A stretch of 41,587 bases of DNA from assembly GCA_028291645.1 (NCBI GenBank), contig JAQGNU010000163.1, positions 1 to 41,587 of the forward strand, in the 5' to 3' direction. Of this stretch, positions 26,253-36,915 are shown in pieces; positions within the stretch are counted from its first letter, which is position 1; the number at the start of each line of letters is the position of its first letter. Under the pieces are notes generated by a model, which did no database searches, was not told the origin of the DNA, and was given only the letters and a program-made list of their open reading frames with translations. Both the position numbers and the translations under genes were made by a program. Source of the DNA: Nevskia sp. (GTDB taxonomy: Bacteria > Pseudomonadota > Gammaproteobacteria > Nevskiales > Nevskiaceae).

Positions 26253-27767
26253 TCAGGCGGCGCGCAGTCGCGCCCCGGTCGCTTCTGCGACATTCGGCAC
26301 CATCCGGTAGTGCCTGCGATCGAGTGCGCGCACTGCGCGCCGGTAGTCGCTCATGTAGCCGATCCAGTTGTTGATGTTGCGACCGTCGGCGGACAGATAC
26401 CAGCTGTGGCAGCCGGCTTCGTAGACGCTGTCCTTGCTGGCGCTGCGCAGCTGGTCGATGAACTCGCGCTCGGCCTGCGGCAGCACGTCGATAGTGCTGA
26501 GAGCCTCGTCGCGCAGCAGCGCGGCTGCCTGCGCGATGTATTTCTGCTGGCATTCGACCATGAAGATGATCGAGCCGGCGCCGAGGTTGGTGTTCGGTCC
26601 GTAGACGATGAACAGGTTCGGGAAACCGCTGACCCCCATACCGAGATAAGCCTCGGCGCCGTTCTGCCAGCGCTGGTTGAGCGTCTGCCCATCGAGGCCG
26701 GTGACGCGCATCGGTGCGAGGAACTTGGTCGCTTCGAAACCGGTGCCGTAGACGATTGCGTCGACTTCACGCAGCTTGCCATCGTCGGTGCGCAGACCCG
26801 TGGCAGTGGCGCCCGCAATAGCTTGCGTCACCACCTCGACGTTCGGTGCCGCCAGCGTCTTCAGCCATTCGTTCGACAGCAGCGTGCGCTTGCAGCCGAT
26901 CGGATAATCCGGCGTCAGCTTCCGGCGCAGCGCCGGGTCTTTCACCTGCTGCCGCATCAGCAGCCGGCTACCGTATTTGAAGATCGCTTTCGACAAGGCA
27001 TTGATGCGCGACTTCGGCTGCAGCGCCGAAGCCAGATATTCGATCGACCAGAAAATGCGGCCGCGATCCATGCTGTGCAACTGCGGCACGTGCGTCAGCA
27101 GCGCACGTTCGATCTTCGAGTACGGACGGTCGTACTTCGGCACGCACCAGCCCGGCGAGCGTTGGAACACGTAAAGCTTCTGCACCTGCTTGGCCAGTTC
27201 CGGCACCAGCTGTACCGCACTCGGGCCGGTGCCGATCACGGCTGCGGTCTTGCCTTTGAAATCGTAGTCGTGCTGCCAGCGCGCCGAGTGGAATGCGCGG
27301 CCGCGGAACTGCTCGATATTTTCGATCTGCGGAATCTGCGGCTGGTGCAGCTGGCCGACCGCGGGGATCAGCAGGTCGGCTTCGAAGCGACCGCCGTCGC
27401 GCAAGTTCAGTACCCAGACGCCGCGGCTCTCGTCGAAGTCTGCGCTAACCACTTCCTGCCCGAAGCGGATATGCGAACGCAGATCATATTTGCGCGCGAC
27501 GTGGCGCAGGTATTCGAGAATCTCCGACTGCTTGCCGTAGCGGCACGACCACGGATAGTGCGGTTCGAATGAGAACGAATACAGATGCGAAGGAATATCG
27601 CAGGCGGCACCCGGATAGGTGTTCTCGCGCCAGACACCACCGACATCCGCGGCCTTTTCGAACATCGTGAAGGACTCGATGCCGGCCTGCTTCAGGTAAT
27701 AGGCCATGCCGAGTCCGCCGAAGCCGGTACCGATAATGGCGACGTTCGGTTTGCGGGATGCGTTCAT
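26253..27767 (-). CDS. Flavin-containing monooxygenase (Baeyer-Villiger type)
   Basis: 504-residue FAD- and NADPH-dependent monooxygenase. Seen: FAD motif GTGFGGLG from residue 13, the Baeyer-Villiger fingerprint FRGRAFHSARW at 154-164 (Phe-x-Gly-xxx-His160-xxx-Trp164), then the NADPH motif GTGPSA from 179. The residue after Trp164 is Gln where the family consensus has Pro or Asp. Related enzymes oxidise ketones, including steroid or cyclic ones, to esters or lactones; substrate is unknown here. The ATG at 27767 has GGAGG 8 bases upstream. It is divergent from an AraC-type regulator. Confidence 0.88.
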   Translation of the reverse strand: MNASRKPNVAIIGTGFGGLGMAYYLKQAGIESFTMFEKAADVGGVWRENTYPGAACDIPSHLYSFSFEPHYPWSCRYGKQSEILEYLRHVARKYDLRSHIRFGQEVVSADFDESRGVWVLNLRDGGRFEADLLIPAVGQLHQPQIPQIENIEQFRGRAFHSARWQHDYDFKGKTAAVIGTGPSAVQLVPELAKQVQKLYVFQRSPGWCVPKYDRPYSKIERALLTHVPQLHSMDRGRIFWSIEYLASALQPKSRINALSKAIFKYGSRLLMRQQVKDPALRRKLTPDYPIGCKRTLLSNEWLKTLAAPNVEVVTQAIAGATATGLRTDDGKLREVDAIVYGTGFEATKFLAPMRVTGLDGQTLNQRWQNGAEAYLGMGVSGFPNLFIVYGPNTNLGAGSIIFMVECQQKYIAQAAALLRDEALSTIDVLPQAEREFIDQLRSASKDSVYEAGCHSWYLSADGRNINNWIGYMSDYRRAVRALDRRHYRMVPNVAEATGARLRAA

Positions 27768-27785
27768 GTTGTGTGTCCTCCGGGC

Positions 27786-27808
27786 AGCAGCCATCAGGCT
27801 GCTTTTTT
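27786..27808 (+). terminator. Intrinsic terminator in the monooxygenase 5' leader, reading toward the AraC gene
   Basis: AGCAGCC-ATCA-GGCTGCT is a perfect 7-bp stem followed by a run of six T on the plus strand. It lies just upstream of the minus-strand monooxygenase ribosome site and about 100 bases before the plus-strand regulator, so it would stop antisense readthrough entering the regulator. Confidence 0.6.
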
Positions 27809-27911
27809 GTGCTTGCACTGTAGCCCGCGAGCGCGCGCCTGAGAATGGTGTGCGCGGACAAAAGAGTTATAGTTTCGGACATGCTCGAACGCCATCTCGA
27901 TCGTCGCGCCG

Positions 27912-28919
27912 ATGCTTGAACGCAGCGTCCGCCACGGCATCGCCAGTTGCCAGTTGCTGTGCACGCTCGGCGGCGAACGCGGGCTATCGCTCGCGCAGCT
28001 GCTGCGCAATACCGGCATCACGCCAACACAGCTGGCCGATCCATCGAGCGAGATCGAGGCTGCGCAGGAACTCGCGCTGATCCGCAATCTGGTGACCGAA
28101 CTCGGCGATCCGCCCGGTCTGGGTCTCGCAGCCGGTGCGCGCTATCACCTGACGACGATGGGCATCTGGGGCTTCGTACTGGTCAGCAGTACGACCTTAC
28201 GCAGCGCGTTGCGCGCCGGTCTCGGATATCTGGACCTGACTTACAGCTTCAGCAACATATGGCTGGAGGAACTCGACGAACAGGCCAGCCTGGTGATCGA
28301 AGTGGACGCTGCACCGGCATCGCTGAGGCGCTTCCTGGTGGAACGCGACATGGCGGCGATACTGACCCTGAACCACGAAGTGCTGTCGGCGCCGCTGACG
28401 GCGCACCACATCACGTTCGCGTTTCCGCAGCCGCCGCACAGCGAGCGTTACCGCGCCGCGCTCAAGGTGCAGCCGCAGTTCGACGCCGCGCGCAATGTGC
28501 TGACGCTCGATGCCCAGCTGCTCGACCGGCCGCTGCCGCAAGCCAATACGCAGATCCGCGAAGCCTGCGAGGTGCAGTGCCGCGCGCTGCTGGCGCGGCG
28601 CCGCGTACGCGCCGGCATTGCCGGCCGCGTGCGCGACCGCCTGCTGCGCGAACCGCGCAACATGCCGGACATGGAAGCGATCGCGGCCGAGCTGTGTATG
28701 ACGTCGCGCCATCTGCGCCGACTGCTCGACGATGAAGGCACCTCGTTCCGCGCACTGGCCGACGAAGTGCGGCAGGCGCTGGCCGAACAGTTGCTGCGTA
28801 GCCCGCGGATCAAGCTCGACGAAATCGCCGAGCGGCTCGGTTACGCGGAACGTGCCAGCTTCATCCAGGCATTCAAGCGTTGGAAGGGTGTAACCCCGCG
28901 CGCGTTTCGTTCAGTCTGA
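27912..28919 (+). CDS. AraC-family transcriptional regulator
   Basis: 335-residue regulator with an N-terminal ligand-binding domain of the arabinose-binding-like (OruR/ArgR-type) class and a C-terminal double helix-turn-helix. Seen: the first helix-turn-helix around MPDMEAIAAELCMTSRHLRR and the second with KLDEIAERLGYAERASFIQ and FKRWKGVTPRAFR, the standard AraC ending. It is divergent from the flavin monooxygenase and probably controls it, perhaps with a hydrophobic ligand. A 12-codon upstream frame from 27881 overlaps the start. Confidence 0.93.
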   Translation: MLERSVRHGIASCQLLCTLGGERGLSLAQLLRNTGITPTQLADPSSEIEAAQELALIRNLVTELGDPPGLGLAAGARYHLTTMGIWGFVLVSSTTLRSALRAGLGYLDLTYSFSNIWLEELDEQASLVIEVDAAPASLRRFLVERDMAAILTLNHEVLSAPLTAHHITFAFPQPPHSERYRAALKVQPQFDAARNVLTLDAQLLDRPLPQANTQIREACEVQCRALLARRRVRAGIAGRVRDRLLREPRNMPDMEAIAAELCMTSRHLRRLLDDEGTSFRALADEVRQALAEQLLRSPRIKLDEIAERLGYAERASFIQAFKRWKGVTPRAFRSV

Positions 28920-28959
28920 ACTCGGAACTGCACTGCTAGCGCTGGAGGTCATTGCAGAC

Positions 28960-30057
28960 TCAAGCCAGCGCACCGAGTACCGCTGCGTTGTCGGCACCGA
29001 GTTTCGGACTGGTGCCTGACAGCGTAGTGGCGTTACTGAACTGGATCGGCAGACCGATCTGCGGCTTGCCGTCGACCATTTCGATCAGCCCGCGCGCGCG
29101 CACCTGCTCGTTTTCGAGCGCCTCGGCCGGCGTCAGCACGGCGGATACGCAGGTGTCGAGATGCGCGAGATCGCGCTCCCAGTCATCGCGCGTGCGGGTC
29201 TTGATCAAGGCAGCCAATTCTTCGCGCAGCGGCGAGGCGCCGGGCGCCGTCGGCTGCTTGATCAGATCTTCGCGACCCGCCACGCGCAGCGCTTGGTGGA
29301 AGAACTTCGGCTCGACCGCGCCGACCGCGAGGTATTTGCCGTCGGCGCATTCGTAGATGCTGTAGTTCGGCATCGCACCGGACAGCAGATCGCCGCCGCG
29401 CGGCTGCGAACGCCCGACCGCGCGCACCGACGCGATCGACAACACCTGCAAGGCCAGTGTGCCGTCGAGCATGCCGACATCGACGAAGCTGCCGACACCG
29501 GATGCGCGTGCGCCGTACAGCGCGCCGAGAATGCCGACTGCGCAGGTCAGCGCACCACCGGCCAGATCGGCGACCTGGAAATTGCCGGCCGCCGGCGGGC
29601 CGCCGGCCGCGCCGGTCTGATCGAGTTCGCCGGCGTAGCCGCGATAATTCATGTCGTGCCCTGCGCGGTCGCGGTAGGGGCCGGTCTGGCCATAACCGGT
29701 GAGCGCGGCGAACACCAGGCGCGGATTGATCTGCTGCAACCGGTCGTAACCGCAACCGAGTCGATCCATCACGCCCGGACGAAAAGTCTCAAGCACGACG
29801 TCGGCGGTTTCGACCAACTGCAGAAACTTCGCCCGATCGCCCGGCTGGCGCAGGTCCAGCGTCACCGACTTCTTGCCGCGATTGACCAGCGCGAACATCT
29901 CCGGCGACAGCACGCGTGCATAGTCGCCACCGTTCGGCTCCTCGATCTTGATCACCTCCGCGCCCATCTGCGCCAGATACAGCGTGCAGAACGGACCCGG
30001 TAGCAGGCGCGACAGATCGAGGATGCGGACCCCGGACAACAGCGGATTCGACGACAT
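28960..30057 (-). CDS. Alpha-methylacyl-CoA racemase (class III CoA-transferase fold)
   Basis: 365-residue CaiB/BaiF-superfamily enzyme. It epimerises 2-methylacyl-CoA thioesters so that branched or sterol side chains can enter beta-oxidation. Seen: PGPFCTLYLAQMGAEVIKIE at the N-terminus and GHDMNY with His134. Asp164 and Glu249 keep the same spacing as the catalytic His126/Asp156/Glu241 of the Mycobacterium tuberculosis enzyme, all shifted by eight. This supports racemase over formyl-CoA-type transferase. No acyl-CoA dehydrogenase is adjacent. It lies 45 bases beyond the maeB stop on the same strand. Confidence 0.85.
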   Translation of the reverse strand: MSSNPLLSGVRILDLSRLLPGPFCTLYLAQMGAEVIKIEEPNGGDYARVLSPEMFALVNRGKKSVTLDLRQPGDRAKFLQLVETADVVLETFRPGVMDRLGCGYDRLQQINPRLVFAALTGYGQTGPYRDRAGHDMNYRGYAGELDQTGAAGGPPAAGNFQVADLAGGALTCAVGILGALYGARASGVGSFVDVGMLDGTLALQVLSIASVRAVGRSQPRGGDLLSGAMPNYSIYECADGKYLAVGAVEPKFFHQALRVAGREDLIKQPTAPGASPLREELAALIKTRTRDDWERDLAHLDTCVSAVLTPAEALENEQVRARGLIEMVDGKPQIGLPIQFSNATTLSGTSPKLGADNAAVLGALA

Positions 30058-30102
30058 GGGTTCTCTCTGATGAGGCAGGAGGTGCGACCGGATCGCTGCA
30101 GC

Positions 30103-32409
<2,307 letters not shown>

Positions 32410-32539
32410 GGGCTTGCTCTGCTATGGGACGGACAGGATGCACTCGGCCGCGGACGCACGCGCGGGGAAGCGTACGGTACTGTCGCGCGCCGAGCGGGTA
32501 AAGATGTGCTTGCACCCAAGCCGCGCCGCTTCCGCCGAT

Positions 32540-32563
32540 GCGCCATGCCGGCCGCCATGGCGC
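32540..32563. other. Inverted repeat upstream of maeB
   Basis: A perfect 8-bp stem GCGCCATG/CATGGCGC encloses 8 bases, about 130 bases before the maeB start. It could be an operator or a leader structure. Confidence 0.3.
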
Positions 32564-32600
32564 GCATTGCCGGTAAAGCGGGCGCGCAAATCACGCAGAC

Positions 32601-32632
32601 AAAAAAAGACCCGGGACTTGCGCCCCGGGTCT
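32601..32632 (-). terminator. Intrinsic terminator of the lipoprotein gene
   Basis: A perfect 9-bp stem AGACCCGGG/CCCGGGTCT with an 8-base loop lies about 30 bases after the lipoprotein stop. On the minus strand it is followed by a run of T (seven A on the plus strand, 32601-32607). Confidence 0.85.
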
Positions 32633-32660
32633 TGTTTACTGCGCAGCTAAAGAATACCGA

Positions 32661-33497
32661 TTACGGTGCGACCGGCGTCACCAGCCTGCCATCGGTGCAC
32701 AGCTCGTGGATGTGCATCGCATCGCCGACATTGGCGGTGAGCAGACCTGGCGTCAGCGAGATCTGTGCGGTGTCGTAGGCCTTGGTGGTTTTGACGCCGA
32801 TGAAGGCAACGGTCGGCGTGCTGCCACCGATCACTTTCAGCAACACGATCTGCGCTTGGTTAAGCTTGTTGGTCTCTTGCTGGACGGCGTTGTTGAACGT
32901 CGTCACTGCAATGCTGTTCAGCAGCGCCACATTGGCAAGTCCGTTGGGGAACGACACGCCGAACACGGCGTACTTGCCCGCAGGTACGGTCTTGCCGATC
33001 GGCAAGATCACCGATTCGTCGATCGAATCGAGCAGACCGCCGAGCAGGCCGACGGTGAACGACACCGTCGCATACGTGTCGAGATTGCCATCGATCACGT
33101 TGTCCGGCTCCGAGATGCTGTTCAGCAGATCGGTCAGCGTCGTCGCACCCAGCGCACGCAGGATCGTCGTCAGCAAGCCGCCGACGACGCCATGCGTGCC
33201 GATTTCGGTGGTCGGCGTACCGTAAGCGCGCGAACCGACGGTGCAAATGAAGTTGCCGGTTACCGCAACGCCGCCGTCGGTGATATCGGTCGGCGTCGAG
33301 CCGTCGTTCGGCACGGTGGTGCCGCCGCCGGTAGAGCCACCCGTGGTGCCGCCGCTGGTGCCGCTCGAAGTGCCGCCGGTGGTGATGCCGCCACCGCCGC
33401 CATCGCTGCCGGTGCCGTCGCCATTCGAGGTGCAGGCCATCAGGCCCAGACTCATCGCCGCCACCGCCGTGGCCATCATCAGTTTGTAAGTTTTCAT
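32661..33497 (-). CDS. Predicted lipoprotein with Gly/Ser/Thr-rich stalk
   Basis: 278 residues, function unknown. A lipoprotein signal ends in LMAC with Cys22 as the lipidated residue. Residues about 23-68 are a Gly/Ser/Thr-rich low-complexity linker, as in surface-presented lipoproteins. The remaining domain is hydrophobic-patterned (GGLLTTILRALG, LLGGLLDSIDE) and I do not recognise it. Asn follows shortly after the Cys and no Asp is at +2, so outer-membrane sorting is likely. It lies 30 bases after the OmpA-family gene and ends at a strong terminator, so the two form a unit. Confidence 0.75.
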   Translation of the reverse strand: MKTYKLMMATAVAAMSLGLMACTSNGDGTGSDGGGGGITTGGTSSGTSGGTTGGSTGGGTTVPNDGSTPTDITDGGVAVTGNFICTVGSRAYGTPTTEIGTHGVVGGLLTTILRALGATTLTDLLNSISEPDNVIDGNLDTYATVSFTVGLLGGLLDSIDESVILPIGKTVPAGKYAVFGVSFPNGLANVALLNSIAVTTFNNAVQQETNKLNQAQIVLLKVIGGSTPTVAFIGVKTTKAYDTAQISLTPGLLTANVGDAMHIHELCTDGRLVTPVAP

Positions 33498-33527
33498 TTC
33501 GGTATCTCGTTTAGCAGTTCAGGCAGA

Positions 33528-34748
33528 TCAGTTCAGGATGTGCAGTTCGACGCGGCGGTTACGCTCGCGTCCTTCATCCGTGTCGTTGCTCGCGACCGGA
33601 TTTTCCTTGCCATAGCCCTTCGCCGCGATGCGCGCCGCTTCGATGCCGTGCGCGACCAGATATTCCTTCACTGCAGCCGCACGCCGCTGCGAAAGCTTCA
33701 GGTTGTACGCGGCGCTGCCCTTGCTGTCGGTGTAGCCGGCCAGTTCGACCTGCATGTCCGGATACTTCTTCATGATCTTGACGACGTAGCTCAGGATCGT
33801 CTCCGAGTCCGGCCGCAGATGCGACTTGTCGAACTCGAAGGTGACGCCGTCGAGGCGCAGAATCTTCGGGATGGTGCAGCCATCGCCATCGACGCGCGTA
33901 TTCGGCGGCGTATCCGGGCACTTGTCGCTGGTATCGACCACGCCGTCACCGTCGGAATCCTCCAGACCGGTCTTGGTCTCGATCACCTTGACGACTTCGG
34001 TCGGCGGCTGCGGCGTCGGTACGTCGTAGGCCTTCGGCTCATAGAACGGAATCTCGATGCCGAGGCTGGCGCGATAGTCGGTAAAGCCGCTGTGGCCGCC
34101 GACCGAGAGGAAGTCGTGGATCGCACGGCCTTCCGCACGCAGACGCACGCGGTTGTGCCAGAACGTGCTGCTGACGATGCCGACGCCGCCGTCGACATAG
34201 CCCGACGGACCGTTCAGGCTGCGCGGATGCGCGTCGGTGAAATCACCGCCGCCACCGATCAACAGGAATGGCGTGAAGTGCTGGCGATCGCCGAACGAAT
34301 AGGTCAGATCACCGCCGAGCGTATGGCGATAGTAGTCGCCGCCGCCGGTGGAACCGGTTTCGATGACGTCCATCGAGTAGTTCGCTTCCCAGCCGAAGTG
34401 GTTGGCGAAATGACGCCCGAAGATCAGGCTGGCACCGGCGCCGGAATTGGCGTCGCCGGCGCGCTTGGTGTCGGTGAACAAGTAGCTGCCCAGAATGCTG
34501 ATGTAGTCGATGTCGCGCTCGCCCGGCAGACCCCAGTTGCTGGCGCTGCTGGCGGCATCGGACGATGTCGTCGTGGTATCCGTCGAAGCAGTGCTGGAGT
34601 CGGTGGAAGGAGTGCTGCTATCGGTCGATTCCGGCGCCGCCGCGGGCGCGTCCTCGATCACAGCGGGGGTCGTTGGGTCGCTCTGTGCAGATGCGGCAGC
34701 TGCCGTGCACAGACCAATGATGCTCACCAGTACGGCTAATTTACGCAT
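33528..34748 (-). CDS. OmpA-family outer membrane protein
   Basis: 406 residues. Seen: signal peptide with ASA-Q cleavage near 21-22, an acidic Ser/Thr/Asp-rich segment (about 23-60), an eight-stranded barrel-like region (about 65-250), a calcium-type linker DSDGDGVVDTSDKCPD, and a C-terminal OmpA domain with FEFDKSHLRPDS and GYTDSKGSAAYNLKLSQRRA. This last domain binds peptidoglycan through the conserved Asp and Arg (RERNRRVEL). The protein likely anchors the outer membrane to the wall. The ATG at 34748 has AAGGGAC upstream. Confidence 0.93.
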   Translation of the reverse strand: MRKLAVLVSIIGLCTAAAASAQSDPTTPAVIEDAPAAAPESTDSSTPSTDSSTASTDTTTTSSDAASSASNWGLPGERDIDYISILGSYLFTDTKRAGDANSGAGASLIFGRHFANHFGWEANYSMDVIETGSTGGGDYYRHTLGGDLTYSFGDRQHFTPFLLIGGGGDFTDAHPRSLNGPSGYVDGGVGIVSSTFWHNRVRLRAEGRAIHDFLSVGGHSGFTDYRASLGIEIPFYEPKAYDVPTPQPPTEVVKVIETKTGLEDSDGDGVVDTSDKCPDTPPNTRVDGDGCTIPKILRLDGVTFEFDKSHLRPDSETILSYVVKIMKKYPDMQVELAGYTDSKGSAAYNLKLSQRRAAAVKEYLVAHGIEAARIAAKGYGKENPVASNDTDEGRERNRRVELHILN

Positions 34749-35055
34749 TGTCCCTTGCTCCAATGATTGGGCCGGGGTCAGCAACCCGAGCCCACGATAT
34801 TTATTGCTTCAGAAGTTTTTTTAACGCACGCAGCCTCACGCAGAAGCGTGAAAGCCTGATTACAGATGCTGAAACGTGGCAGTTCCTGAAGTCGCAATAA
34901 GCGCGCCATGTCTAGCGCAAAGATAGCACGGCACTTCTCCATTCGCCCACAGTTTTAGGTGCGCCGAGATCAGCGCGAAACTGACGACCGGTTCATCACA
35001 ACGCCGATAAATTCTTTTGCTGCACCGGCCGCCGCTCGCATCTGATCCGGTTTGC

Positions 35056-35073
35056 TTGGCATAGCTCGTGCTT
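35056..35073 (+). promoter_or_regulatory. Candidate sigma-54 (-24/-12) promoter for the nitrate operon
   Basis: TTGGCATAGCTCGTGCTT has GG and GC exactly ten bases apart and keeps most of the TGGCAC-N5-TTGC consensus. It lies about 405 bases before the transporter start, so the transcript would have a long leader. RpoN/NtrC control is common for nitrate assimilation; no NtrC site was identified. Confidence 0.4.
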
Positions 35074-35375
35074 CGATTCTCAGGAGTTGTAGTAGCACCC
35101 CTGCGGCCAACGATGCCCGCTCCTCTTCACGTTTGTTCAACGTCGAGATTTTTGTGAGCCCATCGTTGCGCCTTGCGTTTCAATCCGTCTTATCGGCACG
35201 CGCCCGCCATCCACATGGCGGCGTTCGCGTGCGCGCGCGAACCATGCGGCATCGGTGCACGCCGATCGCCATCTGCATGCAGAGCCACTCCAGGGAATGG
35301 AACAACGGTTGCGCCAGACCTGACACCCGGGCCGCGGCGTCCGGGCTTGGCATTGGCGCAGTACATCCACCATCG

Positions 35376-35409
35376 AGCCACCAGCCTGCGGTCTTCAGCG
35401 CTGGCGGCT
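35376..35409 (+). other. Leader hairpin upstream of the nitrate transporter
   Basis: A 10-bp stem (one mismatch) AGCCACCAGC/GCTGGCGGCT encloses an inner CTG/CAG stem with a 7-base loop, about 70 bases before the start codon. No T-run follows directly; CTTTTTT occurs 52 bases later. It could belong to an antitermination-type leader, but this is speculative. Confidence 0.3.
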
Positions 35410-35478
35410 AAGTCCCTTCCACTTGCAGTCACCGCCCAAGCGCGGACGACTTCCTAAAACCTTTTTTACTGGAGCGTT

Positions 35479-36870
35479 ATGAAAGCAGTCATCGAATCAC
35501 TGAAGAGCGGCAACTGGCGCGCGCTGCTGGCTTGTTTCCTGTATTTCGACACCGGCTTCACCGTCTGGGTGATGCTTGGTCCGCTGGCGCCCTTCATCGG
35601 CAAAGACATCGCGATGACGCCACCAGAATCGGGCTTCCTGGTGGCGGTGCCGGTGCTGTCGGCGGCAATCCTGCGGGTAACGCTCGGCAACTTGTTCCAG
35701 TCGGTCGACGGCAAGAAGCTGGCGATGATGGGCGTGCTGTTGTCGGCCATTCCATCGATCGTCCTACCGCTGCTGGCGGGACCGCCGTCCTACTCCTTGC
35801 TGCTGACGCTGGGCGTGTTCCTCGGCGTTGGCGGTGCAAGCTTCGCGGTGGCCTTGCCGATGGCGGGCAGCAACTATCCGCCGAAAGTTCAGGGCCTAGT
35901 GCTGGGTCTGGCCGCCGCCGGCAACATCGGCGCGGTGCTCGACGGCTTCATGTTCCCCGGCCTGGCACAGCACTACGGCTGGCAGTACGCCACCGCCGCA
36001 GCGCTGCCCTTGCTGGCCTTGACTGCGCTCGCGTTGATCTTCTGGGCCAAGGACCTGAGCCCCAAGGCCGGCAACGTCGGCCGCAGCTTCGCCGCATTCG
36101 CGGTGACGCTGGTCGGCATGCTGGTACTGGTGCAGCTGGTGCACGCCGGCGTGCTTGGCGCCGGCAAGACCGGCCTGCTGCTGCTGCCGGCACTGGGTGC
36201 GGCCTTGGCGATCGCGGTGCTGCCGCAGCGTTACCGCGCAGTGCTGGCCGAGCGCGATACCTGGGTCATCATGCTGGTCTACAGCATCACTTTCGGCGGC
36301 TTCGTCGGCATGTCGTCCTACGTCTCGCTGCTGCTGACTACGCAGTACCAGATGACGAAAGTTGATGCCGGCCTGCTGATGGCGCTGTTCGCGTTCACCG
36401 GTGCGATCGTGCGTCCGCTCGGCGGCCTGATCGCCGATCGCATCACCGGCGTGCGTTCACTGATGGTGCTGCTGGCCTTAATCTCGATTCTCGACTTCAC
36501 CTTCGCGGCGTGGATGCCGCCGCTCGCCGGTGGCATCGTCGTGTTGCTGGCGCTTTATATGTGCTTTGGTCTCGGCAACGGCTCGACTTTCCAGCTGGTA
36601 CCGCAGCGCTGGCAGGGCAAGACCGGCGTGATGACCGGCATCATCGGTGCTGCCGGCGGCATCGGCGGTTTCTATCTGCCGGTGATCATGGGCATCGCTA
36701 AGGAAAGCACCGGCAGCTACCAGATGGGTTTCGCCACATTTGGCGTGCTTGCTGCGGCTGCTTTCGTATTGGTGATCGCGCTGCGTCAGCAGTGGCTCAG
36801 CTGGGCTAGCGCCGATGCGCAAGGCAAGACCGGCGATGCACCGCTCGGCGAAATGGTGCATGCCGAGTAG
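35479..36870 (+). CDS. Nitrate/nitrite transporter, MFS (NarK/NasA family)
   Basis: 463-residue inner-membrane carrier with about twelve membrane segments that imports nitrate (or exchanges nitrite). Seen: FDTGFTVWVMLGPLAPF in the first segment, the conserved Arg in AILRVTLGN, and the nitrate-signature glycines GNIGAVLDG and GLGNGSTFQLVPQRW, which are typical of NarK-type proteins. The second signature GIIGAAGGIGGFYLP is also present. GGAG lies just before the ATG. It is the first gene of an assimilatory nitrate operon (nirB, nirD, diaphorase, nitrate reductase). Confidence 0.92.
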   Translation: MKAVIESLKSGNWRALLACFLYFDTGFTVWVMLGPLAPFIGKDIAMTPPESGFLVAVPVLSAAILRVTLGNLFQSVDGKKLAMMGVLLSAIPSIVLPLLAGPPSYSLLLTLGVFLGVGGASFAVALPMAGSNYPPKVQGLVLGLAAAGNIGAVLDGFMFPGLAQHYGWQYATAAALPLLALTALALIFWAKDLSPKAGNVGRSFAAFAVTLVGMLVLVQLVHAGVLGAGKTGLLLLPALGAALAIAVLPQRYRAVLAERDTWVIMLVYSITFGGFVGMSSYVSLLLTTQYQMTKVDAGLLMALFAFTGAIVRPLGGLIADRITGVRSLMVLLALISILDFTFAAWMPPLAGGIVVLLALYMCFGLGNGSTFQLVPQRWQGKTGVMTGIIGAAGGIGGFYLPVIMGIAKESTGSYQMGFATFGVLAAAAFVLVIALRQQWLSWASADAQGKTGDAPLGEMVHAE

Positions 36871-36915
36871 GACGCGCCGGTCAGGGTTGCACCTCGCTCT
36901 ATAGAAGTTTTGGAA

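Larger units (their letters stand above)
34749..35478. other. Long intergenic region before the nitrate operon
   Basis: 730 bases without a credible gene; the open frames here are short and Arg-rich with no family features. The left part (34749-35040) is AT-richer and should hold the OmpA-gene promoter (minus). It includes a small TCACGC-AGAA-GCGTGA hairpin at about 34837-34852. The right part is a long leader for the nitrate genes with a candidate sigma-54 promoter and a hairpin, listed separately. Confidence 0.6.

Noticed and set aside
35052-35457. Short Arg-rich frames in the gap before the nitrate operon
   Set aside because: No ribosome sites or recognisable features, and frames overlap on both strands as expected of noncoding GC-rich DNA.
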